DNA of 64,000 nucleotides, from NCBI RefSeq assembly GCF_043099315.1, contig NZ_CP170746.1; one strand, written 5' to 3'. Below the pieces are notes generated by a model. The model saw only the letters and a list, made by a program, of their open reading frames with translations. It made no database searches and was not told the DNA's origin. The stretch comes from Chlorogloeopsis fritschii (GTDB lineage: Bacteria > Cyanobacteriota > Cyanobacteriia > Cyanobacteriales > Nostocaceae). Position numbers and translations under genes: made by a program. Below are positions 44,029-52,792 of this stretch, piece after piece. Positions within the stretch are counted from its first letter, which is position 1. Every line of letters starts with the position of its first letter.

Positions 44029-44647
44029 TTTCTCAATAAAAAAGCCAGTAGAAGAAACACTACTGACTAACAGTAAAGCCAATTAGAAGTTATAGAGGAA
44101 TCATGGTCTAGAAATAAGAATTCCAGAGACTGAATACTTGTGTAAAGTTATATGCAATTTTTATGCAACATCTGGTGATTTGTCTTTCAACAATGCGATC
44201 GCCTTACATTTTGATATCTCAAGCCGGAGTATAAATGAATTGAAAATACTTGGAATTTGGAGCGTTAAACAGAACTTACAAAAATCGTCGCCGGAGTTTT
44301 AGCTGCAAGAAAAAAGCTAGTGGGACACACACCACTAGCAAAAAGCAAGCCAAAATGTAAAGTCAATCTCATGAACTAAAGTTGATGATTCCAAAAAACA
44401 ATCGCCTCGTAAAGTTATATGCAACTTTCATGCAACGCCATAGGGATATTTAGTGGAATATATATGCATTTTTGGTAATTTTAGGGTGTGTTGCAGCTAT
44501 TTTTCGTTCTCTTAAACTCTCATATCTTTACATAGCCGCAACGAAGTGTACTTGCTTTTTGCCATCCCTGCTAATTTCCACAAATTGCCCGATCGGATAT
44601 GCCATTGCAGTGTATGCTGGCAAGGAGGCTATTCAAAAATCTATCTT
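44029..44647. repeat. Intergenic region with direct repeats and hairpins
   Basis: Two direct repeats GTAAAGTTATATGCAA (44142-44170 and 44409-44437, 28 bp with few changes) lie 240 bp apart. Hairpins CAGTAG/CTACTG near 44048-44068 and GCTAGTGG/CCACTAGC at 44316-44339 both have A-tracts, so on the minus strand they look like terminators. Stem-loop copy 2 is at 44490-44542. No gene seen. Confidence 0.55.
44490..44542. repeat. Stem-loop repeat (copy 2)
   Basis: GTTGCAGCTA (44490-44499) pairs with TAGCCGCAAC (44533-44542) around a loop containing CTCTTAAACTCTCA, the same loop as copy 1 at 9271-9322. The stems differ in sequence but keep most pairing. Confidence 0.62.
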
Positions 44648-45256
44648 ATGAAATTACTACACCGTTCTGACTTGTATGGATGGTCGAGTTTTGATGAAGA
44701 ACGCAATGTAGATTTCAATAGCGTTGCTTGGATTCGTCCCCAGGGAAACATCCTTATAGATCCATTAGGTTTATCAAGCTACGACTGGAAACATCTTAAT
44801 GACTTAGGTGGTGCAAGTTGGATCGTTATTACTAACTCCGATCATGTACGTGCTGCCAAGCAAATCGCTAATTCTTTTAGTGCTAAAATGGCAGGCCCGA
44901 TCGCTGAAAAAGACTATTTTCCGATTAAGTGCGATCGCTGGCTTGCTGATGGTGATGAGTTAGTATCGGGATTACAGGTACTCGAATTACATGGCTCAAA
45001 AACTCCAGGCGAGTTAGCATTGCTTTTAGAAAAAACAACCCTAATTACTGGTGACTTGGTACGAGCACATAAAGCGGGCAGTTTAATGATTTTACCCGAT
45101 GCCAAACTTTCTAATCGAGCAGAAGCTGTTGCTTCAGTTCAGAGATTAGCAAAGATAAAGGAAATAGAGGCTGTACTAGTGGGTGATGGCTGGTCGGTAT
45201 TCCGAAATGGGAGCCTGATCTTACAAGAACTTGCCGTTAACCTAAGCAAATCTTGA
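44648..45256 (+). CDS. MBL-fold metallohydrolase-like protein
   Basis: 202 residues from the ATG at 44648; the frame is open to 44546 but the N-terminus of the fold begins at MKLLHRSDLYGW. Metallo-beta-lactamase layout: ILIDPLGLSSYDW, VITNSDHVRAAKQ (HxHxDH motif reduced to SDH), LELHGSKTPGEL, TLITGDLVRAHKAG and AVLVGDGWSVF. Several metal ligands are altered, so activity and substrate are uncertain. Related proteins act as hydrolases on glyoxalase-like substrates. Confidence 0.82.
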   Translation: MKLLHRSDLYGWSSFDEERNVDFNSVAWIRPQGNILIDPLGLSSYDWKHLNDLGGASWIVITNSDHVRAAKQIANSFSAKMAGPIAEKDYFPIKCDRWLADGDELVSGLQVLELHGSKTPGELALLLEKTTLITGDLVRAHKAGSLMILPDAKLSNRAEAVASVQRLAKIKEIEAVLVGDGWSVFRNGSLILQELAVNLSKS

Positions 45257-45522
45257 GGAACTAGCACAAGAACGCAGTCCCAATGAACTCACTAAATATG
45301 AAAAAGGACATTGGGCATTGCTACAAAAATTTCTTCCCTACACCCTTTTTCAAGCTAAACTGTCATATTAAGTTCGTCGAATTCGTTATTATAAACACTC
45401 TATAAACACTCTTAAAAACTCTCTGCGCCTGGTGCGTCTTTGCGTGAGCTTTAATCATAACTGCTTTGTCGGACATGATATCATGCAATAAATCACACAA
45501 ATAGCCAATAAGAATCTCTTTT

Positions 45523-45562
45523 CCCTAGCCCCTAGTCCCTAGCCCCTAGCCCCTAACCCCTC
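45523..45562. repeat. Heptanucleotide STRR overlapping the MFS gene end
   Basis: CCCTAGCCCCTAGTCCCTAG-type units. On the minus strand the repeat encodes the last residues (LGARG) and the TAG stop of the MFS gene. Confidence 0.8.
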
Positions 45563-46789
45563 TTTTCTACCACAATTAACAGATGATTTGAGACTGAGGG
45601 CAAATCCTGCTGTTAACAGCGTCAGAACCCCAGTTACCCAAAAAGGAGCGCTATAGCTAATACTGACGAGTAAACCTGCTACAGCAGGGCCGATCGCATT
45701 CGAGATACTTAGGTAAGATGCATTAATTCCTTGAACTTCACCTTGTTCGCGATCGCTGCTATTAAGAGATAAGATAGCGCCGATCAGTGGGATTGGAAAT
45801 GAATTAGTGATGCCTAAAAGACACGCTAAAATAACGAACGCAGGCAACACTGGAAAGACAGGAATTAGTAGAAAAACTGCGGCTCGTCCAGCAATTGCCA
45901 CAGCTAGAATATTGGCAAGATTAAACCGCTTTGTCAGCGCTTCGACAGCAAAAATTTGTGTAAGCACACCGACTACACCAATGAGTGTAAATACGATCGC
46001 CAAAGTTTGGGCATCTTGATTGAGAATATTGAGGAAGAAGGGTTGAAAGGCAAAGGTAAAAATTGTAAACGTAAAGCCGCTAAAAAACGTTAGCACAAAT
46101 GCTTTACCAAGCTTTGGATGTAAAGCAGACTGAAAGATTTTGCTAAAACCAAACATTTGCCAACTCAGTTGCAGTTTCTGTCGTTGTGGTAAAGTTTCTG
46201 GCAGTAGCAACCAAGTTAGAACAACAGCTAAAAAGGCAATAATCGCTCCTGCAAAAAAGCTCATCCCCAATGAGGAAACTCCTGGCAAAGTTGGTAAAAG
46301 TTGAGCAAAGTAACTAATAGCAGGGCCTGTAACAAATCCTAAGCGAAAAGCAGCATCAAGCAATCCAAATGCTTTAGCGCGATCGCTTGGTGCAGTTGTG
46401 TCAGTAATAATAGCTCTAGCAATGGAAGTGTTTCCTCCTGTCAAACCATCGAAAATGCGAGCAGCAAAAAGTAACCAGGCAACAGGTGCAAAGCTGGCAA
46501 GCAAATTTGCAGCGACAGTTCCGATAAGGCTAATGACAAGAAGCGGCTTGCGTCCCATTAAGTCAGAAAAGCGCCCCAAAATAGGAGTAGCGATGAATTG
46601 AGCGATCGCATAACCTGTAGTAAGTAAGCTGGCTTGAAAATCGCTAAGTCCAAATTGTTTGGCGTAGGGATAAAGAATTGGAATAATAATTGTGAAACTG
46701 ACTGAGTTAATAAACGCAATCAGAGCGATAATCCAAAATTTCAGAGGTAGGTCGAACTTCGCTTTTAGGGCTTTCAACGGACGCATCAT
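45539..46789 (-). CDS. MFS multidrug/efflux transporter
   Basis: 416 residues, about 12 hydrophobic segments. DHA1-like motifs: GYAIAQFIATPILGRFSDLM with motif A (GRFSDLMGRKP), and DGLTGGNTSIARAI (motif C region). Likely drug or metabolite:H+ antiporter of the tetracycline-resistance type. The C-terminal RKEGLGARG and the stop are encoded by the STRR repeat, so the end has been altered by repeat insertion without harming the membrane domain. Confidence 0.9.
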   Translation of the reverse strand: MMRPLKALKAKFDLPLKFWIIALIAFINSVSFTIIIPILYPYAKQFGLSDFQASLLTTGYAIAQFIATPILGRFSDLMGRKPLLVISLIGTVAANLLASFAPVAWLLFAARIFDGLTGGNTSIARAIITDTTAPSDRAKAFGLLDAAFRLGFVTGPAISYFAQLLPTLPGVSSLGMSFFAGAIIAFLAVVLTWLLLPETLPQRQKLQLSWQMFGFSKIFQSALHPKLGKAFVLTFFSGFTFTIFTFAFQPFFLNILNQDAQTLAIVFTLIGVVGVLTQIFAVEALTKRFNLANILAVAIAGRAAVFLLIPVFPVLPAFVILACLLGITNSFPIPLIGAILSLNSSDREQGEVQGINASYLSISNAIGPAVAGLLVSISYSAPFWVTGVLTLLTAGFALSLKSSVNCGRKEGLGARG

Positions 46790-46876
46790 TAAAAGGGAAC
46801 AGACATAAAAGTTTGAACACTCATATCCCCGACTTCCTCAAGAAATCGGGGATCTAGGCAAAAAACTAGCTTTTCA

Positions 46877-47818
46877 CTATGCCATATTGGCAACGGCTTC
46901 TACAAAACTTTGAGAAACAAAAGGCAGGATATCACGATTTCTAGCATTCGCTTTGCCTTCGGTGAATACTACCAAGAGGTAGGGACGGCAATCTGGTATT
47001 TCAATATACGCTACATCATGGCGAACTTGACTAGTCCAACCCGCCTTTGACCAAATTTGTGCTGTTTGGGGAAGCCCACCGCCCAGAAAACCGGTAACTT
47101 GATCTTCTTCAACATCCTTGGGCAATTCGTCAGGATTAAGACTGCGTTTGAGTAAAGCCATCATCGATTGCGATCGCCCACCAGACACCGCTACTCCCCC
47201 GACAATACTATGTAATAGTCTAGCAGTAGCATTTGTTGTCAGCATATTGCGATTTTCTAGTAGCTGACCATAGAATACGCGTTCGCGTCCGTATGGCCCA
47301 TCACACCAGGTTTTTTGGCAAGCGTTAATCGTTTCCATCTCTGCCCACCCCAAAGACTGATAATAGCGATTCACAAGATTGCGTTGTAGTTTCCATGTCT
47401 CAAAAGGCCCTGGTGGTAACTCCGGCCCTGATGTTGTGCCAGTTAGCACATCTATCACTAAGCTGGTAGCATCATTGCTAGAATCCACAATCATATCGCG
47501 CATGGCTCTTTCTAACTCTGTGGAGGTTTGCAGCATCCCTGACTCCAGCCATTCTTGTATCGCCACCAAGTAAAACAATTTCACCACACTGGCTGGGTAA
47601 ATTCGCTCAACACCTCTATAAGTGAAACCACGGATGGGATGATTCCAAAAGGCATCTGGAGTGAGAGCGCCACCAGTATTTACTAGTACAGGTGGATCGT
47701 AGACAATCCAAGTTAGGGCAATTTGGTTACGGGCTAAGGTCGGAAATTTTGCCCAAGTAGCCTCTAAAATGCCATTGCCTAACTGTTCGAGTTGTTCGTC
47801 TTTATTGAAGAAAGCCAT
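46877..47818 (-). CDS. Class A beta-lactamase-like serine hydrolase
   Basis: 313 residues from the ATG at 47818. Penicillin-binding/beta-lactamase fold: SxxK in YPASVVKLFYL, SDN-like SSNDATS, and SKAGWT in place of KTG. No signal peptide is obvious, so it may be cytosolic or use a cryptic signal; a DD-peptidase or esterase role is more likely than resistance. It is divergent with the NlpC/P60 gene, 15 bp between starts, both cell-wall related, so they probably share a promoter region. Confidence 0.87.
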   Translation of the reverse strand: MAFFNKDEQLEQLGNGILEATWAKFPTLARNQIALTWIVYDPPVLVNTGGALTPDAFWNHPIRGFTYRGVERIYPASVVKLFYLVAIQEWLESGMLQTSTELERAMRDMIVDSSNDATSLVIDVLTGTTSGPELPPGPFETWKLQRNLVNRYYQSLGWAEMETINACQKTWCDGPYGRERVFYGQLLENRNMLTTNATARLLHSIVGGVAVSGGRSQSMMALLKRSLNPDELPKDVEEDQVTGFLGGGLPQTAQIWSKAGWTSQVRHDVAYIEIPDCRPYLLVVFTEGKANARNRDILPFVSQSFVEAVANMA

Positions 47819-47833
47819 TGTTATTCTTGTAGG

Positions 47834-48568
47834 ATGTCCCTTAATCTCAAATCCAAAATCCAAAATCTCATCTTAGGTGAGTACGAGTGTCTCGCTAACA
47901 TAAACATATACGATTCTCCCGAATGTACACGCCTAGCAACACAAGCCGCATCCGGACGACATTTACGGGTGACATCAAGTGATAGGGATGCACAGACGGG
48001 CAATGAAACATCTGTACAGGTATGTTTGTGTGAGGATGATTATCCAGGGTGGTTATCGCTTGCAGATTTAAATTTATTACAGACTGCTACTGTACTTTAT
48101 CAGGCTAAATCTTTTTCAGAATCTGAAGTTAGAAAAATGCTACCAGAGGTAATAGCTTTTACCTACAAAGCGATGGAACAGCCTAATTATTACCTTTGGG
48201 GTGGTACAGTCGGGCCAAATTATGACTGTTCCGGTTTGATGCAAGCAGCTTTTTGTTCGGTAGGTATTTGGTTACCCAGAGACGCCTATCAGCAGGAAGC
48301 TTTTACCCACCCAATCGCAATTTCAGAATTAGAAATAGGCGATCTCATATTCTTCGGGACTCCCCAAAAAGCCACTCATGTGGGACTCTATTTAGGAGAT
48401 GGTCGTTACATCCATAGTTCTGGGAAAGATAAAGGACGTAACGGTATAGGGATTGACATTCTCTCGGAACAAGGTGATGAGGTTAGTCAGTCATACTACC
48501 AGCAGCTACGTGGTGCTGGCAGAGTGGTGAAGAGTTACGAACCGCATAGTCACAAAGGACACGAATAG
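47834..48568 (+). CDS. NlpC/P60 family cysteine peptidase with SH3-like N-terminus
   Basis: 244 residues from the ATG at 47834 (the frame runs upstream to 47792 inside the divergent gene). N-terminal SH3-like domain (GEYECLANINIYDSPECTRL), then NlpC/P60: catalytic Cys in YDCSGLMQAAF, His in ATHVGLYLGDGRYIH. Structures of close Anabaena and Nostoc proteins are gamma-D-glutamyl-L-diamino-acid endopeptidases that cut murein stem peptides, and this one probably does the same in muropeptide recycling. Next to a beta-lactamase-fold protein. Confidence 0.9.
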   Translation: MSLNLKSKIQNLILGEYECLANINIYDSPECTRLATQAASGRHLRVTSSDRDAQTGNETSVQVCLCEDDYPGWLSLADLNLLQTATVLYQAKSFSESEVRKMLPEVIAFTYKAMEQPNYYLWGGTVGPNYDCSGLMQAAFCSVGIWLPRDAYQQEAFTHPIAISELEIGDLIFFGTPQKATHVGLYLGDGRYIHSSGKDKGRNGIGIDILSEQGDEVSQSYYQQLRGAGRVVKSYEPHSHKGHE

Positions 48569-48570
48569 GT

Positions 48571-49596
48571 ATGAGGAGTGAATTAATTTCTAACGGGATG
48601 GCTGGACAATATGAAACAAAGTCCTTATCCATCCCTGATGTCTCTGTGGTGGTGCCTGTGCGTGATGAAGTAGAAAGTTTGCCTCATTTGTTGGAGGCGA
48701 TCGCTTCTACTTTAAAAAGTAGTCAGTTAAGTTACGAAATTATCTGTGTGGATGATGGTTCCACGGATGGTTCAGATCGGTTTCTCAAGGAACAAGCGCA
48801 AATTCGTCATGATTTAAAAGCCGTGATTTTGCGTCGTAATTACGGTCAAACTGCGGCAATGGCGGCTGGTTTTTATTACGCCCACGGCAAAGCAGTTGTA
48901 ACTTTAGATGCCGATTTGCAAAACGATCCTGCGGATATACCCATGCTGTTGGCAAAGTTAGAGGAAGGCTACGATTTGGTGAGCGGTTGGCGGCAAGCAC
49001 GCCAAGATGCTGCGGTAACGCGCTTACTTCCTTCTAAAATTGCCAACTGGCTGATTCGGCGCGTCACCAGCGTACATATTCATGACTATGGTTGTTCGCT
49101 CAAAGCCTATCGTGCTGAACTGGTAGCTGATATGAACCTCTACGGAGAACTGCACCGCTTCTTGCCAGCGTTGGCGTATATTGAAGGCGCGAGAATTACA
49201 GAAATACCCGTGCGCCATCATGCCCGCCGATTTGGGCGCAGTAAGTACGGTTTGTCACGGACGTTCCGAGTCTTGATGGATTTGTTAACCATCGCTTTTA
49301 TGAAAAAGTTTCTCACCCGCCCGATGCACGTTTTTGGGCTGTGGGGCTTAATTTCCATGATTTGGGGAGGAGCGATCGGCATTTACTTGACTTGGGTAAA
49401 ATTTGCTTTGCATCAAGATATTGGCGATCGCCCTTTGTTGATTTTGGCAGTACTGCTTTTGGTAACTGGGGTACAGTTATTTTGCTTTGGTTTGCTGGCT
49501 GAGTTATTAATGCGTACCTACCATGAATCTCAAGGAAGACCAATTTATCGCGTGCGTGAGGTAGTAACAAAAAAAGAAATGGCAACTGACAGCTAA
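48571..49596 (+). CDS. GT2 glycosyltransferase, dolichol/undecaprenyl-phosphate sugar synthase type
   Basis: 341 residues. GT-A domain with VSVVVPVRDEVESLPHLLEA, IICVDDGSTDGSDRFL, the DXD motif in TLDADLQNDP, and RHHARRFGRSKYG. Two C-terminal helices (VFGLWGLISMIWGGAIGIYL, LLILAVLLLVTGVQLFCFGL) anchor it. It transfers a sugar from a nucleotide donor to polyprenyl phosphate at the cytosolic face, making a donor for GT-C enzymes such as that at 30310-31959. It starts 2 bp after the NlpC gene stop. Confidence 0.9.
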   Translation: MRSELISNGMAGQYETKSLSIPDVSVVVPVRDEVESLPHLLEAIASTLKSSQLSYEIICVDDGSTDGSDRFLKEQAQIRHDLKAVILRRNYGQTAAMAAGFYYAHGKAVVTLDADLQNDPADIPMLLAKLEEGYDLVSGWRQARQDAAVTRLLPSKIANWLIRRVTSVHIHDYGCSLKAYRAELVADMNLYGELHRFLPALAYIEGARITEIPVRHHARRFGRSKYGLSRTFRVLMDLLTIAFMKKFLTRPMHVFGLWGLISMIWGGAIGIYLTWVKFALHQDIGDRPLLILAVLLLVTGVQLFCFGLLAELLMRTYHESQGRPIYRVREVVTKKEMATDS

Positions 49597-49680
49597 ATTT
49601 AACTACTTATTCAGGCAAGGGTCAATTCTGACCCAGCCATGATCTCCGAAAATTTTTCTGGAAAATGTTTTAGCTAAAAA

Positions 49681-50114
49681 ATGGTGGAGTCGATGGCGCT
49701 ATTCACCGCGCTGCTGGTTCTGAACTCGTTAATGAGTGCCGACGACTGGGTGGCTGTAAAACTGGGCAAGCCAAAATTACTTATGGCTATAACCTGCCAG
49801 CAAAATACATCATACATACTGTCGGCCCAGTCTGGAAGGGCGGTACTCAAGGCGAAGCTGAATTGCTCACATCTTGCTATGTTAATAGCTTAAAACTAGC
49901 TGTTGAGAGAGATATTAAAGCGATCGCGTTCCCAGCAATTAGCTGTGGCATTTATGGTTACCCAGTGGAACAAGCCTCAAAAATTGCTATTTTGGAGACA
50001 ATTAATTTTCTTCACGAGCACGATTCAATTACAAAAGTTATTTTCGCTTGTTTTGGCGATGAAGTTTACAACGCCTATTTACAAGCCTTTGCTAGCTTGA
50101 ATAATGCAGTTTAA
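49681..50114 (+). pseudogene. Macrodomain (ADP-ribose-binding) gene, truncated at its 5' end
   Basis: The frame at 49683-50114 encodes GVDGAIHRAAGSELVNECRR, IIHTVGPVWKGG, IAFPAISCGIYGYPVEQA, and ends FASLNNAV, the body of an O-acetyl-ADP-ribose deacetylase-type macrodomain. The first about 30 residues, including the NAAN motif and the poly-Gly loop, are missing; a TAG lies just upstream at 49671. No usable in-frame start exists before TTG at 49863. It is thus a truncated gene. Confidence 0.8.
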
Positions 50115-50359
50115 GTAAGTTTGCGAGAAAAATTCAATATATATCAATGTTGGATTATAGGTAAAAATTTCATATAATCCTCGCTTACGGTATTCTACGG
50201 CATAGCTCTGTATAATAACCACATAGGGACGTAAAAAAGAAATTTTCCGTATATCCCAGGCAGTAAGCCGTTGTAATGCTTGATATATTCGGATTGAGAA
50301 AAAGTTTATTAAGTAATTCAAGAAACTTTTTATAGCTACATAGTAAACCAGAAAGCTAA

Positions 50360-50953
50360 ATGTCTCCTGAAGAATTGAAGCAACTCGTCAAGCAGCACGG
50401 AAAGGCAGCAAAAGAATTTGAGAAAGAGGCTATTCAGATTGGTGATGCTTACTTTATCCAGAATTTCAAGTTTTCACCGATGATGGAGCAATCCTTGGAT
50501 GCGCTTCTAGCTCCTAGAAAGAATCTTGATTATGGCATTCCTGATATTCGAGTCTTTGCAAAGCCCAAAGGATATTATCTATTCAGTTCTGATGAAGAAG
50601 ATACAGAGATTGAAATTACTGATTTGCTAGCTTTTCTGCGTGCGATTTATCCAGATTACTATGTTTACTCCACAATGCCGGACTGGTGGACTGAAGAAGA
50701 TATGCTAAATGAGGCTGAAGTTATGCAGCCAATGGATTTCGCTATCTGGATGTTAGATCATTTTCGACCTGAAGATTCTGAAGAAGAAGCGTTACTGAAT
50801 ACATGGCTAGGCTCCTTAAAATCAGAGTTGGGGGAAGAGATTATTGCCTACAAGTTTGATGATGATGACGATTCTAATTGCGCGTTTGCTCCATACATCT
50901 TTGAAGGGGAGCGTTGTATAATTCTGATCGTCAGGTATTGGAGCCAGCTTTGA
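50360..50953 (+). CDS. Acidic protein of unknown function, candidate cassette gene
   Basis: 197 residues, rich in Glu and Asp (SDEEDTEIEITDLLAFLRAI, DDDDDSN), no membrane segment. Helical N-terminus (SPEELKQLVKQHGKAAKEFE) and an aromatic middle (YPDYYVYSTMPDWWTEEDML). It resembles immunity-type proteins in size and charge, but I recognise no family. The stop lies 20 bp before an attC-like hairpin (50974-51060), as in integron gene cassettes. Confidence 0.6.
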   Translation: MSPEELKQLVKQHGKAAKEFEKEAIQIGDAYFIQNFKFSPMMEQSLDALLAPRKNLDYGIPDIRVFAKPKGYYLFSSDEEDTEIEITDLLAFLRAIYPDYYVYSTMPDWWTEEDMLNEAEVMQPMDFAIWMLDHFRPEDSEEEALLNTWLGSLKSELGEEIIAYKFDDDDDSNCAFAPYIFEGERCIILIVRYWSQL

Positions 50954-50973
50954 ACCATTCCATGCTCCCGGAT

Positions 50974-51060
50974 GTCTAACAAACCCAATGCACACCAACC
51001 GTATAATTTTGCTTGGTTGGGTACGAGAGGTTGCCTGCGGTGGGTGAACGGGGTCGTTAG
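50974..51060. repeat. attC-like imperfect hairpin
   Basis: GTCTAAC at the left (fits RYYYAAC) and GTTAGCT at the right pair over CTAAC/GTTAG. CAAACCC/GGGGTC and CACACC/GGTGGGTG pair internally with bulges, and CCAACC/GGTTGG forms the tip. Such bulged folds mark integron attC sites. No integrase gene is in the window, so this would be a CALIN-type site. It fits the consensus only in part. Confidence 0.4.
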
Positions 51061-51115
51061 CTGGCTCTATCCTGTTTGTGGGACATCCTCAAAGCTTACC
51101 TGTTAGTCCCCAAAA

Positions 51116-51567
51116 TCAGGGTGTGTCGATTTCGTTGACAAGCTGTAAAATGCTGTTGCGTAGAGGTTCTGCGACCCAAAATCCAGCCTCATCGATCAAC
51201 GCATTCAGCAAAGGCTTTACTTCTGCAATCAAGCCTTGACTTTTTGCTTCGATCAAGATCCCCAAAATTCCTGTAGCTACTAGCCGACCTCGGCTTTGAT
51301 CTCGACTGCCAGGACGATCGCTTCTGCTTCTCCGATATCAAGTTCATTGCTCAGGGCTTCGACAAGTGTGCGATCGCTAACAGCACGAGTTTGAATCCAG
51401 TCAAAGGTTTGTACTTCAGTCGCACCTGCAACAGGAAAATTGGGGTCAGTGAGTTCTTGATAAACGGCTTCGGGAATAAGAACCGTTCCGTATAGTTGAT
51501 GAAGGAGATGGAGATGATTTATTGCAGCAAGGTTGTTGATGGGTGATGTGTCACTGACAATAATCAC
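51116..51567 (-). pseudogene. DUF3368 PIN-like toxin gene with internal deletion and frameshift
   Basis: The first 95 codons encode the N-terminal half of a DUF3368 PIN-domain protein (IIVSDTSPINNLAAI with the first acidic ligand, ELDIGEAEAIVLAVE with the second and third). After EIKA the frame shifts into a stop; in the next frame the DNA continues RGRLVATGILGILIEAKSQG and AEVKPLLNALIDEAGFWVAE to the stop at 51116. About 10-15 residues around the fourth acidic ligand are lost. The toxin is thus probably inactive. It overlaps its antitoxin by 4 bp. Confidence 0.8.
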
Positions 51568-51809
51568 AATCTGCCCATCTCCCGCAGGTTTTGAATGTCC
51601 CGTTCCAAATCTTCCACCCCGTAATGTACTGGGATGTGACGGCTAGCAAGTAGATGCTGAAATGCTACGCGGTGCATTCCTGCAAATCGGCTGGCTTGGG
51701 CAAGGGTAAGCTTTTCTCGCTGAAAGAGCATGACAGCGATTTCTTGACGCATTTCAGCCTCAGTCATGCGAGTTGCGGTTAAAATTTCGTCAGGGACAAC
51801 AACACTCAT
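51564..51809 (-). CDS. UPF0175-family antitoxin
   Basis: 81 residues from the ATG at 51809 (GAGG upstream); the longer frame to 51944 lacks support. UPF0175 signature: EMRQEIAVMLFQREKLTLAQ, ASRFAGMHRVAFQHLLASR, and HYGVEDLERDIQNLREM. HTH-like domain that neutralises and represses the DUF3368 toxin encoded downstream with a 4-bp overlap. It appears intact although the toxin is broken. Confidence 0.88.
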   Translation of the reverse strand: MSVVVPDEILTATRMTEAEMRQEIAVMLFQREKLTLAQASRFAGMHRVAFQHLLASRHIPVHYGVEDLERDIQNLREMGRL

Positions 51810-51876
51810 GGCTAAATTCCTCGCTACCCTTACTATTTTACGCTTGTGAGCCAGCAGATGTCTGTGTTCTGTCGAG

Positions 51877-51922
51877 CCAGCTAACACTGCGTTGCCGCCG
51901 CTGCACATGACCGTTATGCGGC
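51877..51922. repeat. Second attC-like hairpin next to the toxin-antitoxin pair
   Basis: On the minus strand GCATAAC...GTTAGCTGG with an inner GCGGCGGC loop. Shares the flank GTTAGCTGGCTC with the hairpin at 50974-51060. Weak pairing, so tentative. Confidence 0.3.
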
Positions 51923-52012
51923 TAGTTGATCGGTGAAGGCGCAAGCAAAAGCTTACTGATGAGAGTTCGGCACCAAGCCAGATGGAGATGGCTTGTTACT
52001 TGAACAATAGAG

Positions 52013-52693
52013 TTATTTGATATATATCTGTGCAACCATTTCTGTACGCGACGAAACTCCTAGCTTACGGAACATTCGCTTCAGAGCCTGCTTGACAGAA
52101 TTTTCGGTAATCCAAAGTTCATTCCCGATTTCTGCATTGGTTCGCCCCAAAGCAACCAAATTGGCAATTTGTAACTCACGCGGCGTTAATCTGTTGATAG
52201 TAAACGATTGATGTTGAGGTTCCAAAGCTGCGCTTTGTGCGAATCGGAGGCTTGCAGTCCAAGCGGATAGGTGCAAACAAATGGCGCTCAGATCGGCTAA
52301 ATCTTGAGTATCAAAGGCAGGCATTGATTTTTCACGGGTACATCCCACTGAACCTACTACTTGAGCGCGATTAACGATCGGCCCTGCCATCACATGCCAG
52401 TGATCCGGACGAGGACAGATTAATTTCCAAGCCTTGGGTGTTGTCACCAGTCCTTCATGCACAGGTGTATGGCGTTCTGCAATGTAACGTGCTATGGGAT
52501 TATGTTCAAGGGATAGGGCGATGTTAAGAACTTTTTGCAGCGTTTGTTCTGCCGGAAGTCGATCGAAGAAAAATATCCCCGATCGCTTGGCAACAAAATA
52601 CTCACCAATCTTTGGCGCAAGGTGCGATCGTAAGTCTTCTTCATCCTTTGCTTGATAAATTTCTTCAAATAGAAGCTTCAAAGAGATTGTCAT
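52013..52693 (-). CDS. LuxR-family transcriptional regulator with GAF-like N-terminus
   Basis: 226 residues. N-terminal about 150 residues resemble a GAF sensor (FVAKRSGIFFFDRLPAEQTL, VGSVGCTREKSMPAFDTQDL) and the C-terminus is a LuxR HTH (LTPRELQIANLVALGRTNAE, ENSVKQALKRMFRKLGV). It starts divergently from the DJ-1/PfpI gene and probably regulates that unit in response to a small ligand or redox signal. Confidence 0.88.
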   Translation of the reverse strand: MTISLKLLFEEIYQAKDEEDLRSHLAPKIGEYFVAKRSGIFFFDRLPAEQTLQKVLNIALSLEHNPIARYIAERHTPVHEGLVTTPKAWKLICPRPDHWHVMAGPIVNRAQVVGSVGCTREKSMPAFDTQDLADLSAICLHLSAWTASLRFAQSAALEPQHQSFTINRLTPRELQIANLVALGRTNAEIGNELWITENSVKQALKRMFRKLGVSSRTEMVAQIYIK

Positions 52694-52792
52694 GACGGTG
52701 AAAAGAGTACTCGATCGAGGACTAGGCGCGGTGGGTTGTCATTTTTAGTATAGAGATCAATTCATTACAAACCGGATCAGGAGATTTGATTC

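Noticed and set aside
44316..44339. Terminator of pckA
   Set aside because: It lies about 290 bp after the stop and its T-tract is on the minus strand.
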